This document shows, piece by piece, positions 18,942 to 27,724 of a stretch of 49,769 nucleotides of DNA. The notes under the pieces are model-generated. The model did not search any database. It was given only the letters and a program-made list of their open reading frames with translations, and was not told where the DNA came from. This DNA is from Lachnospiraceae bacterium. Lineage in GTDB: Bacteria; Bacillota; Clostridia; Lachnospirales; Lachnospiraceae. Numbering within the stretch: the stretch's first letter is position 1; the number at the start of each line of letters is the position of its first letter. The stretch spans positions 1 to 49,769 of the forward strand of contig JAFQOW010000007.1 of the NCBI GenBank assembly GCA_017412055.1, written 5' to 3'. The position numbers and the translations under genes were made by a program.

Positions 18942-18970
18942 TTGCTTTTTTTATTGCCATATGTTAGAAT
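18942..18970 (+). promoter_or_regulatory. promoter of the DUF4250 gene
   Basis: TTGCTT (18942-18947), 17 nt, TAGAAT (18965-18970). The predicted start near 18977 puts the 27-nt palindrome (18984-19010) at the extreme 5' end of the leader. Confidence 0.5.
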
Positions 18971-18983
18971 GTGTTGCGATACA

Positions 18984-19010
18984 AATCGTAGTTGCAATGC
19001 AACTGCGATT
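18984..19010. repeat. 27-nt palindromic repeat, copy A
   Basis: AATCGTAGTTGCA-A-TGCAACTGCGATT: a nearly perfect palindrome with one G/T-type mismatch pair. It matches the reverse complement of the copy at 45509-45535 at 24 of 27 positions. Located in the DUF4250 leader, 12 nt before the ribosome site. Confidence 0.65.
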
Positions 19011-19035
19011 AAATAAAACCACGAGGAGTGTTAAT

Positions 19036-19212
19036 ATGTCTATTCCAAAGGACCCTATGATGTTATTAAGCTTTGTAAATATGAAGTTAAGAGACTTTTA
19101 TCCTTCCTTTGATGATTTATGTGCTGATTTAAATCTTGATAAAGAACAGGTAACCATATCTTTAAAAAACATCGATTATGAATACGACAAAACCCTTAAT
19201 AAGTTTGTCTAG
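19036..19212 (+). CDS. DUF4250 protein
   Basis: 58 aa. MSIPKDPMMLLSFVNMKLRD, then a D-L-C-x-D-L-N segment and a helix-turn-helix-like end with NIDYEYDKTLNKF; this is the compact DUF4250 family found in Clostridia, function unknown. The frame is open to 18961, but GAGGAGTG lies 5 nt before ATG 19036, and the 27-nt palindrome occupies the upstream stretch. The last ~22 nt of the gene are also the left arm of its terminator. Confidence 0.85.
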   Translation: MSIPKDPMMLLSFVNMKLRDFYPSFDDLCADLNLDKEQVTISLKNIDYEYDKTLNKFV

Positions 19213-19238
19213 ACAGACTTATTAAGGGTTTATTATTT
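19189..19238 (+). terminator. terminator whose left arm is the 3' end of the DUF4250 gene
   Basis: AAACCCTTAATAAGT.TGTC (from 19190) pairs with GACA.ACTTATTAAGGGTTT (to 19231) around TAGA; the stop codon TAG lies in the loop. TATTATTT follows. It may also serve the convergent HAD gene ending at 19255. Confidence 0.75.
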
Positions 19239-19254
19239 AAATAAATATTTATGT

Positions 19255-19917
19255 TTAGATTTTTATCTCGCCTTTCTTCAAAGCCTCCAATGCATCTGTC
19301 ATAGAATTAAATCTTTCAAATACATATGACTCCAAGTCTTTTGAATATGGAATCTGATCTGGTATCATAATGGCTTTAATCCCAGCAGCTGTAGCAGATT
19401 TAAGCCCATTAGGCGAATCTTCAAATGCTATCACTGCATCTTTTTTTAAATTCATCTTCTCCAATGCCTTTAAATAAATATCTGGCTCCGGCTTCCCTCT
19501 CTCTACCTCATCACCTGCTATAATAACCGAAAAATATTCTGTCATATTAGCTTCCTCTATATGATGCATTACACTTTTTCTTGAAGATGACGATGCTAAA
19601 GCTATCACATATCTATTAGCCTTTAGATATTCTAACATAAGGTAAACACCAGGTTTTACAGGCATACCACCTTCTGCCAACTTTATTTCCATACGATTTC
19701 TTATTTTTACAAACATCTCTTCAATAGGAAAATCCTCACCGAGAATCTTTTTGCAAAATTTTTTTGTCTCTGATGTAGTAAGACCCACACAGCTTTCTAT
19801 AATATAGTCCATATTATCTATTCTGTATTCTACTCCAACCTCTGCAAAGCACTCATTAATTAGCTTTTCTGTATCAAAAAGAATACCATCCATATCAAAT
19901 ATTACGCCATCAATCAT
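19255..19917 (-). CDS. HAD-superfamily hydrolase, beta-phosphoglucomutase-like
   Basis: 220 aa. HAD motif I FDMDGILFDTE (nucleophile Asp8, acid Asp10), motif II ALASSSS (about residue 108), motif III Lys in RGKPEPDIYLKAL, motif IV FEDSPNGLKSATAAGIKAI. The helical cap after motif I is the C1 type of beta-phosphoglucomutase/phosphatase subfamily members. It should act on a small phosphorylated metabolite in the cytosol; the substrate is not predictable. It starts 16 nt after the TraX gene and closes a three-gene unit with the GH13-like gene. Confidence 0.88.
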   Translation of the reverse strand: MIDGVIFDMDGILFDTEKLINECFAEVGVEYRIDNMDYIIESCVGLTTSETKKFCKKILGEDFPIEEMFVKIRNRMEIKLAEGGMPVKPGVYLMLEYLKANRYVIALASSSSRKSVMHHIEEANMTEYFSVIIAGDEVERGKPEPDIYLKALEKMNLKKDAVIAFEDSPNGLKSATAAGIKAIMIPDQIPYSKDLESYVFERFNSMTDALEALKKGEIKI

Positions 19918-19933
19918 ACTACATCTCCTAATT

Positions 19934-20578
19934 TCACACTATTCTCTTAATGCCTAAAAGTATCAACATATGTAGTGGATAAAATATGTAAAATCCATAC
20001 TTTATCAAATTTTTTCGTGTAAATTCTGGTCCCATCTTACCATTATAAAACCATAATAACACCACCGCCAGCGACGCTGTTCTTTGCACTCCACCGCAAA
20101 GTAAGGACACCAGCACAAAAAATATATGTTTTATTTTACTATCTCTAAACATATAGAAGAAATACACAAGAGCCATACCATACAGGGAATAATCTGTTCT
20201 TAACAATACCGCCAGCAAAATCCCCATTAGTACTATAAAATTGGTATACATAGGTACAACATTGTTCTTAAGTAACCATAGCATCAGCAGTCCTATAGCA
20301 AATGTAAAAAAAACATTTTGCTTATCTTTGCACAATATATCTCCTGATACAAGTATATTAAAAGGTATCTCAGATATAATTCCAAATGCCAAAACTCTTG
20401 TTATATATTTCTTAATATTACTTGTGTATATAAAGCCTTCCACAATTAAATAAGCAAATATTGGAAATGACATTCTGCCTATCATTCTAAAAATCATCAA
20501 TTTAGGAAAAAATAATAATCCTATATGGTCGATGACCATAAAAGCTGCCGCAAATAGTTTCAAAATAAAACTATTCAT
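19934..20578 (-). CDS. TraX-family membrane protein
   Basis: 214 aa with about seven hydrophobic segments. The opening FAAAFMVIDHIGLLFFPK and RMIGRMSFPIFAYLIVEGF match the TraX/PF05857 family, first known from F-plasmid pilin acetylation and related to membrane acyltransferases; chromosomal copies are common in Firmicutes and their substrate is unknown. The ATG lies 1 nt after the stop of the GH13-like gene and its ribosome site GAGAGGTG is inside that gene, so the two are translationally linked. Nothing plasmid-like is near, so no conjugation role is suggested. Confidence 0.85.
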   Translation of the reverse strand: MNSFILKLFAAAFMVIDHIGLLFFPKLMIFRMIGRMSFPIFAYLIVEGFIYTSNIKKYITRVLAFGIISEIPFNILVSGDILCKDKQNVFFTFAIGLLMLWLLKNNVVPMYTNFIVLMGILLAVLLRTDYSLYGMALVYFFYMFRDSKIKHIFFVLVSLLCGGVQRTASLAVVLLWFYNGKMGPEFTRKNLIKYGFYIFYPLHMLILLGIKRIV

Positions 20579-20579
20579 C

Positions 20580-22349
20580 CTACACCTCTCTTAGCACTGC
20601 AATAGATCTTGGTGCCATATTAAATACCCTTCCTACGATGCAATCTATATTTTTTTCATCAGCAGTAGAAAATTCCAGCTTCCATCTCATCTTTTTCTCT
20701 GATGCAGGTATATTAAACTCCTGTGACTCCCAATACATATTAAACATAATATAGAGCTTTCCTTTTTTATCATCGTAAGCTTCATTATACAACATACCAA
20801 AGCAACGGCTTACATAGTTAAAGTCTGGTCTCCAAGGCTCTATGCCATGAATAGATAAATCTGGACATCCCTTAGATAAATAATCCATCATCCTTGGCTC
20901 TTCTTTTAAATGAAGTATCTTATGATTCTTTCTAAACTCTATTATATACTTGACAAATTCATATATATCCTTGTTCTTCTTTAAATCATTCCAGTTTATA
21001 TAATTTATATCTCCATCTATACAGTAAGGATTATTATTTCCATCACAGGATTTACCCATCTCATCCCCTGCCATTAGAAGAGGAACCCCCTGACTTAAGA
21101 ATAACATGGACAATGCATTCTTTATCTGCTTTCTTCTAAGCTCTACAACTCTTTTCTTTCTAGTTGGACCTTCCACTCCGCAGTTCCAGCTATAGTTAAG
21201 ATTACTTCCATCCTGATTATTTTCACCATTTGCTTCATTGTGCTTTCTGTCATAAGACACACTATCCATAAGCGTAAAGCTATTATGGGAAGAAACAAAA
21301 TTAATAAAGCATGCATCCTTAGGATTTTCCTTCATCCTTGAAGACATTTCATATACAAGTCCTTCATCGCCCTTAAGAAAACGTCTCATAGTACACATAA
21401 ATCCATCATGACATATACTTAGATTATTCTTTTCTACTGATGGCTTATAATCCTGACTAACAAGCTCCCATCTATCACCTATAATTTTAATATTTGCAAG
21501 CAATGGATCTGACTTAAGCATATTTACTGGAACAGTGTTTATATTCATATGAACTCCGTCAATATGATACTCCATCACCCAATATCTAATACAATCCATT
21601 ATCACCTGTGGCTTCATATCTTCCACAAAATGAAACTCCATGATAAGCTCCATACCCGCATTATGAATAGCTTGTACCATATCCTTGAATTCGCGACTGG
21701 CTTCCTTTGGCTTAGACGCATAAGCGGCCTTAGGTGCAAAATAATATCCATCACTGTAACCCCAATAATTTATAGAATCGTCCTGCAGCGCAGAGCTTTT
21801 CATCTCATTAAACTCATATGCCGGCATAAGCTCAATCACATTTACTCCCAGCTCCTTAAGGTAAGGCAGCTTACTTACAATGCCTTTAAAAGTTCCCTTA
21901 TACCTTGTCCCAGAACTCTTATGAGCTGTAAAGCCTCTTACATGCATACGGTATATAATAGCATCATCAAAAGGTACGTATACCTTTTCTTCCTGCCATG
22001 TATATTTATTTTCATACACGCTGTATGTGCCTACACTTCGAACACCAAAATTGTCTCTATTATTAATTATTTTGGCATATTTATCTGGAACTACATGTTC
22101 ACCATTCATATAAATATAATCATATTTTTTAGTATCAAAATCAGATACCTCCATAGCATATACGTTGCCAAATTGCATCTTTTCATCAAATGTCAGCTCT
22201 GCAAGCTCCTCGTAAGTTCCCTTTTTTAATATCTTAAGAGTAGGACACTTATCACATTCCTCAACTGCAATGGCAAAATTAACACCTTTATTTAATTTTG
22301 TCGCGCCCAATACCAAGGGATTTCCTATTTTAGTAATAAATTTCATCAT
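20580..22349 (-). CDS. GlgX/isoamylase-like GH13 protein with lost catalytic residues
   Basis: 589 aa: N-terminal CBM48-like domain (about 1-115), then a GH13 barrel recognisable from RMHVRGFTAHKSS, LPYLKELGVNVIELMPAYEF, KHNEANGENNQDGSN and LSQGVPLLMAGDEM. The family debranches glycogen. But the catalytic positions are changed: region II DGVHMNIN has Asn269 in place of the nucleophile Asp, region III IIGDRW has Asp292 for the acid/base Glu, region IV SSHNSF has Asn356 for the transition-state Asp, and region I (usually DVVYNH) reads EFHFVE. It is very probably not a hydrolase. The frame is full length with a good ribosome site, so it is maintained rather than decayed. Confidence 0.85.
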   Translation of the reverse strand: MMKFITKIGNPLVLGATKLNKGVNFAIAVEECDKCPTLKILKKGTYEELAELTFDEKMQFGNVYAMEVSDFDTKKYDYIYMNGEHVVPDKYAKIINNRDNFGVRSVGTYSVYENKYTWQEEKVYVPFDDAIIYRMHVRGFTAHKSSGTRYKGTFKGIVSKLPYLKELGVNVIELMPAYEFNEMKSSALQDDSINYWGYSDGYYFAPKAAYASKPKEASREFKDMVQAIHNAGMELIMEFHFVEDMKPQVIMDCIRYWVMEYHIDGVHMNINTVPVNMLKSDPLLANIKIIGDRWELVSQDYKPSVEKNNLSICHDGFMCTMRRFLKGDEGLVYEMSSRMKENPKDACFINFVSSHNSFTLMDSVSYDRKHNEANGENNQDGSNLNYSWNCGVEGPTRKKRVVELRRKQIKNALSMLFLSQGVPLLMAGDEMGKSCDGNNNPYCIDGDINYINWNDLKKNKDIYEFVKYIIEFRKNHKILHLKEEPRMMDYLSKGCPDLSIHGIEPWRPDFNYVSRCFGMLYNEAYDDKKGKLYIMFNMYWESQEFNIPASEKKMRWKLEFSTADEKNIDCIVGRVFNMAPRSIAVLREV

Positions 22350-22427
22350 GTCCTACCACCTTTTCTTGATACGTTTCTAAACTTCTTTTTATTATACCCA
22401 AAATATGTATATTTCACAAGAAAAACC

Positions 22428-22455
22428 TTGCTTTTTTTCTTAATTACTGTACAAT
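22428..22455 (+). promoter_or_regulatory. promoter of the ABC-F gene
   Basis: TTGCTT (22428-22433), 16 nt, TACAAT (22450-22455), about 60 nt upstream of the gene's start. Confidence 0.5.
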
Positions 22456-22519
22456 AGTTAACAGTTGGGCATTTGATACTATGTATCCGTGCCTATATTT
22501 ATGATTTTTGGAGGTTGTT

Positions 22520-24163
22520 ATGATAAGTGCAAGTAATGTAACTCTTAGAATTGGCAAAAAGGCTCTATTTGAAGAGGTAAATATAAAGTTTACTGAGGGC
22601 AACTGCTACGGCCTTATAGGTGCAAACGGTGCCGGTAAATCTACATTTTTGAAGATTTTATCAGGTCAGATTGAACCTACAAACGGTGATATTATCATCA
22701 CAGATGGCCAAAGACTTTCTTTCTTACAGCAGGATCACTTTAAATATGACCAGTATCTTGTTTTAGATACAGTTATTATGGGAAATGCACGTTTATATGA
22801 GATTATGAAAGAAAAGGATGCTCTCTACGCAAAGGAAGATTTCACAGAGGAAGATGGTATCAAAGCCAGCGAGCTTGAAGGTGAATTTGCAAACATGGAC
22901 GGCTGGAATGCTGAATCTGATGCTGCTACACTTCTCAATGGTCTTGGTATCGACACAGAGCTTCACTATAAACAGATGAGTGAGCTTCGTGGTAGTGAGA
23001 AGGTTAAGGTATTACTTGCCCAGGCACTTTTCGGTAATCCTGATATTCTCTTACTTGACGAGCCTACTAACCATCTTGATTTAGATGCTATCGCTTGGCT
23101 TGAGGAATTCCTCATTAACTTTGAGAATACAGTTATCGTAGTATCCCACGACCGTTATTTCTTAAATAAAGTATGTACACATACAGCAGATATTGATTAT
23201 GGCAAGATTCAGCTTTATGCTGGTAACTATGACTTCTGGTACGAGTCAAGCCAGCTCCTTGTAAAGCAGATGAAGGAAGCTAATAAGAAAAAAGAAGAAA
23301 AAATCAAGGAATTACAGGACTTCATCCAGAGATTCTCTGCCAACGCTTCTAAGTCTAAGCAGGCTACTTCAAGAAAGAGAGCTCTTGAAAAAATTGAACT
23401 TGATGAAATCAAGCCTTCAAGCCGTAAGTATCCTTACATTGACTTTAGACCAAACCGTGAAATCGGTAATGAGGTATTGACAGTTGAAGGTATCTCTAAG
23501 ACTGTTGACGGTGTAAAGGTTCTTGATAATGTATCATTTATCGTAAACAGAGATGACAAAATAGCATTTGTAGGTGCAAATGAAATAGCTAAGACTACTC
23601 TCTTTAAGATTCTCGCAGGCGAATTAGAGCCAGATGAAGGAACATATAAGTGGGGTGTCACAACTACTACAGGCTACTTCCCTAAGGATAACACAAAGGA
23701 TTTCGATTGTAACGACACTATCGTAGACTGGCTTACACAGTTCTCTGAAATCAAGGATGCTACTTACGTTCGTGGTTTCTTAGGAAGAATGCTTTTCGCT
23801 GGTGATGACGGTGTTAAGAAGGTTAAAGTATTATCCGGTGGAGAAAAAGTTAGAGTAATGCTCTCAAAGATGATGATTACAGGCGCAAACGTTCTTATCT
23901 TAGATGAGCCTACTAACCACTTAGACATGGAATCTATCACAGCACTTAACAATGGTCTTATAAAATTCCCTGGTGTAGCACTTTTTGCTTCCCATGACCA
24001 TCAGTTTATAGAGACAACAGCTAACCGTATTATGGAAATCGTAAACGGACAGCTTATTGATAAGGTTACAACTTATGATGAGTACCTTGCTAGTGACGAA
24101 ATGGCTAGAAAGAGACAAAAGGCTGCTGATATTGAGCCAGAAGACGAGACATCTGCAGAATAA
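22520..24163 (+). CDS. ABC-F family ATPase (YkpA/YbiT type)
   Basis: 547 aa, two ABC domains and no membrane segment, as in ribosome-associated ABC-F proteins. First domain: Walker A GANGAGKST, signature-position LRGSEKVKVLL, Walker B DILLLDEPTNHLD. The linker (about 235-305) is charged and helical. Second domain: degenerate Walker A GANEIAKTT, signature LSGGEKVRVML, Walker B VLILDEPTNHLD. The weak second Walker A is shared with the YkpA group as I know it. The frame begins with a TTG at 22508, but TTGGAGG serves as ribosome site for ATG 22520. Role in translation or antibiotic protection is family knowledge; no resistance context is visible. Confidence 0.92.
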   Translation: MISASNVTLRIGKKALFEEVNIKFTEGNCYGLIGANGAGKSTFLKILSGQIEPTNGDIIITDGQRLSFLQQDHFKYDQYLVLDTVIMGNARLYEIMKEKDALYAKEDFTEEDGIKASELEGEFANMDGWNAESDAATLLNGLGIDTELHYKQMSELRGSEKVKVLLAQALFGNPDILLLDEPTNHLDLDAIAWLEEFLINFENTVIVVSHDRYFLNKVCTHTADIDYGKIQLYAGNYDFWYESSQLLVKQMKEANKKKEEKIKELQDFIQRFSANASKSKQATSRKRALEKIELDEIKPSSRKYPYIDFRPNREIGNEVLTVEGISKTVDGVKVLDNVSFIVNRDDKIAFVGANEIAKTTLFKILAGELEPDEGTYKWGVTTTTGYFPKDNTKDFDCNDTIVDWLTQFSEIKDATYVRGFLGRMLFAGDDGVKKVKVLSGGEKVRVMLSKMMITGANVLILDEPTNHLDMESITALNNGLIKFPGVALFASHDHQFIETTANRIMEIVNGQLIDKVTTYDEYLASDEMARKRQKAADIEPEDETSAE

Positions 24164-24226
24164 ATTCTTATTTTTTGCAATTTAAAACATGATGAAATCT
24201 ATATAAAAAAGATTTTATATAATACT

Positions 24227-24264
24227 AAAAAAGGAAGTTCAATTTGAAATTGAACTTCCTTTTA
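24227..24264. terminator. bidirectional terminator between ABC-F and rpoD-like genes
   Basis: AAAAGGAAGTTCAATTT pairs with AAATTGAACTTCCTTTT across a very short loop; A-run before and T-run after make it work in both directions. The flanking genes converge. Confidence 0.8.
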
Positions 24265-24282
24265 AAATATCCAAATATCCTA

Positions 24283-25401
24283 TTAACCTAAGAAATCCTT
24301 AATCTTCTTACTTCTAACTGGATTTCTAAGCTTGCGAAGAGCCTTAGCTTCAATCTGTCTAATACGCTCTCTTGTAACATTAAATTCCTTACCTACTTCT
24401 TCAAGTGTTCTAGGATGTCCATCTTCCAGACCAAATCTAAGAACAATTACCTGCTTTTCTCTGTCCTTTAAATCCTCAAGAAGTAAATCTATATGTTCTC
24501 TAAGCATTACAGACTCAATATTCTGCTCTGGTGTCACAGTATTGATATCTGCTACGAAATCACCAAGATTTGAATCATCCTCTTCACCGATAGGTGTTTC
24601 AAGTGATGCAGGTTCTCTGGCAATCTGCATTATCTCAAGAACCTTTTCCTCTGTCATATCAAGAGCTGCTGCAAGCTCTAATGTAGAAGGCTCATAGCCT
24701 AATTCTAATGTAAGCTTTCTTTGCATCTTTGACATTCTATTTATTGTTTCTACCATATGAACTGGAACTCTGATAGTTCTAGCCTGATCTGCCAATGCTC
24801 TTGTAACAGACTGACGTATCCACCAAGTAGCATATGTACTAAGCTTGTAACCCTTTTCATAATCAAACTTTTCAACACCTTTGATTAATCCTAGGTTACC
24901 CTCCTGAACTAAATCAAGGAAGCTCATACCCCTACCTGTATATCTCTTTGCAATACTTACTACAAGACGTAAGTTTGCCTCAATCAATCTATCCTTAGCT
25001 ACCTGATCTCCCTCAGATTTTCTCTTTGCAAGACGCATCTCTTCCTCTGCTGAAAGAAGTGGAACTGTACCGATTTCCTTAAGATACATTCTTACTGGAT
25101 CTTCTGTTCCGATACCTTCTAACAAATCAATAGCTTCTAAATCTATATTCTCTTCGTCTTCAAAATCTTCATCTGTAGGCTCAAGCAAGATATCATCATC
25201 AGCCACGAAATTATCATCCATTACAGTGAGAACGTCGATTTTATTTTCTTCAAGATACTGATAAACTGCTTCCATCTGCTCTACAGTCATCTCGAATCCC
25301 TTAAACTGATTGTCGATATCTGTTATCTCCAATACACCTTTCTTCTGTTGCCCTAGTTCTACTAACTTTTTCATGCTTTCTAAAAGCTTTACTTCGTCCA
25401 T
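24283..25401 (-). CDS. RpoD-type sigma factor, second paralog
   Basis: 372 aa. Regions: 1.1-like N-terminus (about 1-85, with an acidic stretch), 1.2 ([12 protein letters not shown]), 2 ([20 protein letters not shown] and [20 protein letters not shown]), 3, and 4.2 ([20 protein letters not shown]). The -10 and -35 recognition helices are nearly identical to those of the rpoD at 39773, so promoter choice should overlap. It is encoded behind a lipid kinase gene, not with dnaG, so I take it as the paralog rather than the housekeeping copy; that is inference. AAAAGGAG precedes the ATG. The presence of region 1.1 is unusual for an alternative (group 2) factor. Confidence 0.92.
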   Translation of the reverse strand: MDEVKLLESMKKLVELGQQKKGVLEITDIDNQFKGFEMTVEQMEAVYQYLEENKIDVLTVMDDNFVADDDILLEPTDEDFEDEENIDLEAIDLLEGIGTEDPVRMYLKEIGTVPLLSAEEEMRLAKRKSEGDQVAKDRLIEANLRLVVSIAKRYTGRGMSFLDLVQEGNLGLIKGVEKFDYEKGYKLSTYATWWIRQSVTRALADQARTIRVPVHMVETINRMSKMQRKLTLELGYEPSTLELAAALDMTEEKVLEIMQIAREPASLETPIGEEDDSNLGDFVADINTVTPEQNIESVMLREHIDLLLEDLKDREKQVIVLRFGLEDGHPRTLEEVGKEFNVTRERIRQIEAKALRKLRNPVRSKKIKDFLG

Positions 25402-25423
25402 AATTACTCCTTTTCTTTGGCAA

Positions 25424-26320
25424 TTATCTCTTCTTTGCTCCCATAATAGTTACCGCATTTGGATTATTCTTAATAGTCACTGACTTATGAGTTCCGCCAC
25501 ATTCACCATCTACAGTCCAGCCAACTGGCTCTGCAGAATAAGCCTTTACCTCAGATACTTTATATCTGTATACATATTCCGACTCAATTTTTGAATTCAG
25601 CATCCCCTGTGCTATACCAGTTAAATCTTGAACATTCTTTGGCATCTTAACAAGTGTAAGCTCATATAATCCATCGTCTAAGATAACATCTTTTCCTGTA
25701 AGTCCCTTAATACCTCCTACAGAATTTGAGTTGGAAATCATACCATATATGAAATCATCCTCTATCACATTGCCGTCAAACTCAAATCTCATATGATATG
25801 ACTTTATAGTAGGCAAGCTCTTAATGGCCTCTATTAAATAAGCAGGATGTCCGATAACATTCTTTAACCTCTGTGGTGTTGCATATGAAACCTTTGTAAA
25901 TGCTCCAAAAGCAACTACGTAGATAAAATTCCTATCTTCATTAAAGGTACCCACATCCACTTTGTACTTACAGCCACCTACAGCTATCTTAGCATTGAGT
26001 AACATATTCTTTTTTAGACCTATACTACCAGCAAAATCATTAGTTGAACCTGTAGGTATGTATCCGATGACCGGCTTATCCTCTAGCTGCATCACACCTG
26101 ATACAACCTCATTCAATGTTCCATCTCCGCCACTACATACAATCAAGTCAAACTCATGAGACCTTTCCATAATCTGCTTTTTAGCATCCATTACACACTG
26201 TGTAGGATACGCCTCTACTCTGTAGCCACTCTTTACAAACACATCTATAATATCTGAAAGACGCTTAGCTACTGCTCCTGTTCCTGATTTTGCATTGTAT
26301 ATAAATAATAGTCTTTTCAT
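25424..26320 (-). CDS. diacylglycerol kinase family lipid kinase (DgkB/YegS type)
   Basis: 298 aa. The N-terminus [12 protein letters not shown] is the first nucleotide-binding element and [15 protein letters not shown] the diagnostic GGDGT motif, followed by [18 protein letters not shown]-terminal beta domain ends in [11 protein letters not shown]. The family phosphorylates diacylglycerol or related lipids at the inner membrane face. Two starts are possible: ATG 26335 (MGIKK) and ATG 26320 (MKRLLF). The second fits the family N-terminus, and GGGGATT lies upstream of it. The rpoD-like gene begins 22 nt after its stop, so they are probably one transcript. Confidence 0.9.
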   Translation of the reverse strand: MKRLLFIYNAKSGTGAVAKRLSDIIDVFVKSGYRVEAYPTQCVMDAKKQIMERSHEFDLIVCSGGDGTLNEVVSGVMQLEDKPVIGYIPTGSTNDFAGSIGLKKNMLLNAKIAVGGCKYKVDVGTFNEDRNFIYVVAFGAFTKVSYATPQRLKNVIGHPAYLIEAIKSLPTIKSYHMRFEFDGNVIEDDFIYGMISNSNSVGGIKGLTGKDVILDDGLYELTLVKMPKNVQDLTGIAQGMLNSKIESEYVYRYKVSEVKAYSAEPVGWTVDGECGGTHKSVTIKNNPNAVTIMGAKKR

Positions 26321-26353
26321 TTTTTTAATCCCCATTATCTTATATAAAACTCT

Positions 26354-26378
26354 TTAAGGCTGTCTAATTGACAGCCCA
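26354..26378 (+). terminator. small hairpin with T-run, antisense to the gap between SEC-C and lipid kinase genes
   Basis: GGCTGTC (26358-26364) pairs with GACAGCC (26370-26376), then CATTTTTTA on the plus strand. No plus-strand gene lies upstream, so it would stop antisense transcription, or is simply a structured spacer. A related hairpin (GCTGTCTAATTATTACAGC) occurs at about 26996-27014. Confidence 0.3.
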
Positions 26379-26438
26379 TTTTTTATAGTTATTTATGAAG
26401 TTATTTAACTTCTTTATTCTTCCTATGCCAGAGTCTTA

Positions 26439-26963
26439 TTATCTACCACAACAGAACTTATACTTCTTTCCTGAACCACATGGACATGGCTCATTACGAG
26501 AAACCTTCTTATCCTTTACAACTGTATGAGAGCTCTTCTGCTCCTTGTAAAGCTCTTTTCTTCTATTCTCATCTGGAATAAGTGTATTCCAAGCCTCAAG
26601 TGTATATAACCACTCAGCCTTAGCCTCTACCATATTCTTATATAAAAGCTCCTTATCATAATCAAGGCTTACAACTGTATCCTCTGTCATCTCCTCAATT
26701 GGATTTGGAGTTTTTAAGCTTTCGTTAATACCATCAAGGAAACCTACCATAACAAGAACTTCTACTTCAAACTTCTCTGCAAGCTCCTTAACTGTGCCTG
26801 ATACTACTTCATCAGATGCCAATATCTTTTCATAAAACGACTTCTCTACTGTAAAGTACTTTGCCCAAAACTGATCACTTTCCTTCTGAGTCTTTCCTGC
26901 ACCATATGCAATACCTCTCCAAGTTTCAAGAAGTGTATATTCCTTTTCCATTTCCTGTGCCAT
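26439..26963 (-). CDS. SEC-C motif protein
   Basis: 174 aa. The last ~20 residues [17 protein letters not shown] are a textbook SEC-C zinc-binding motif (CxC...CC), as at the end of SecA and many stand-alone proteins. Residues 1-150 are helical ([21 protein letters not shown]) without a recognised domain. Zinc binding is confident; the cellular role is not known. AAAGGATGG precedes the ATG. The gene is flanked by two small similar hairpins containing GCTGTCTAATT (about 26354 and 26996), and upstream lies the long foldback element. Confidence 0.85.
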   Translation of the reverse strand: MAQEMEKEYTLLETWRGIAYGAGKTQKESDQFWAKYFTVEKSFYEKILASDEVVSGTVKELAEKFEVEVLVMVGFLDGINESLKTPNPIEEMTEDTVVSLDYDKELLYKNMVEAKAEWLYTLEAWNTLIPDENRRKELYKEQKSSHTVVKDKKVSRNEPCPCGSGKKYKFCCGR

Positions 26964-27060
26964 AATATTACCATCCTTTGCATTTTAATCTTAGTGCTGT
27001 CTAATTATTACAGCATATTCTTAAAAATTTTACTACATATCACGACAAAAAGCAAGTTTT

Positions 27061-27722
27061 TTTTCCTTCAATTCGCAATGGTACCGCTACATAATTTTCA
27101 TTATCAGAACATTTTTAAGTATTGATGACGATTTTCTGCATATAAGTATTGATATACTGCTACGAATATCCATCTACTTTTCAACGCTGTTTTGATGAAC
27201 CCGTGATTTGCTAAATGCCCTCTTGATACAAGTTTATTACTGTGTGATATTCTCAAGAAAAAACAATTTCAGCTAGGTGATGTTCGCAGGGCAACGGACA
27301 ACATATGGAGATTTTCGTTAAGTTTTCAACATCCCGCGTCAAAGATAATGCCCACCTGCCGAAATACTGTTTGAAGAGGCTTGGCTACTCTCGCTACGCG
27401 AGAGTTAATCGGCCAAGCCGATGAGTTATGTAGGCAGGTGGATAATAAGCATTCTTTGGCGCGGGATGCTGAAAATAGAAAATCGAATCGTTGTCCGTGT
27501 CCTGTGAACACACTAGTTGAAATTGTTTTTTTACTGAGAATACACACAGCCTTAGTATCAAGAGGGGCATATAAGCAAATCATCGGAACCCTCAAGATGC
27601 GTTGAAAAATAGATGGATACTTCGTACGCAGTCATATAGGTAAATGGCAGAAAATCGTCTAATATAGCTTTAGATGTTCTGATAATGAAAATTATGTATA
27701 TACTTTGCGAATTGAAGGAAAA
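27061..27722. repeat. 662-bp imperfect palindrome (long foldback element)
   Basis: The ends are an 18-bp perfect inverted repeat (27061-27078 with 27705-27722). Inward, perfectly or nearly perfectly paired blocks follow in register: 27089-27112 with 27674-27697 (24 of 24), 27127-27139 with 27647-27659 (13 of 13), 27167-27187 with 27599-27619 (20 of 21), then blocks containing TGATTTGCT, CTTGATAC, AAACAATTTC, ACGGACAAC, ATCCCGCG, CCACCTGCC, and finally GGCTTGGC/GCCAAGCC at the apex. The apex holds its own hairpin ACTCTCGC-TAC-GCGAGAGT. Unpaired bulges lie between blocks. No transposase or convincing open frame is inside; no target duplication is obvious. It lies between folA and the SEC-C gene. 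Confidence 0.9.
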
Positions 27723-27724
27723 TA

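Noticed and set aside
21549-22229. 226-codon plus-strand open frame
   Set aside because: Antisense to the GH13-like gene; His/Ile/Tyr-rich translation with no recognisable domain.
23560-23620. Degenerate second Walker A (GANEIAKTT) of the ABC-F protein as evidence of inactivation
   Set aside because: The YkpA group, as I know it, usually has a weak second P-loop, so it is not special to this gene.
27326-27605. Open frames of 74 and 89 codons on both strands inside the palindrome
   Set aside because: They are mirror products of the inverted-repeat arms, have no ribosome sites and no protein-like composition.
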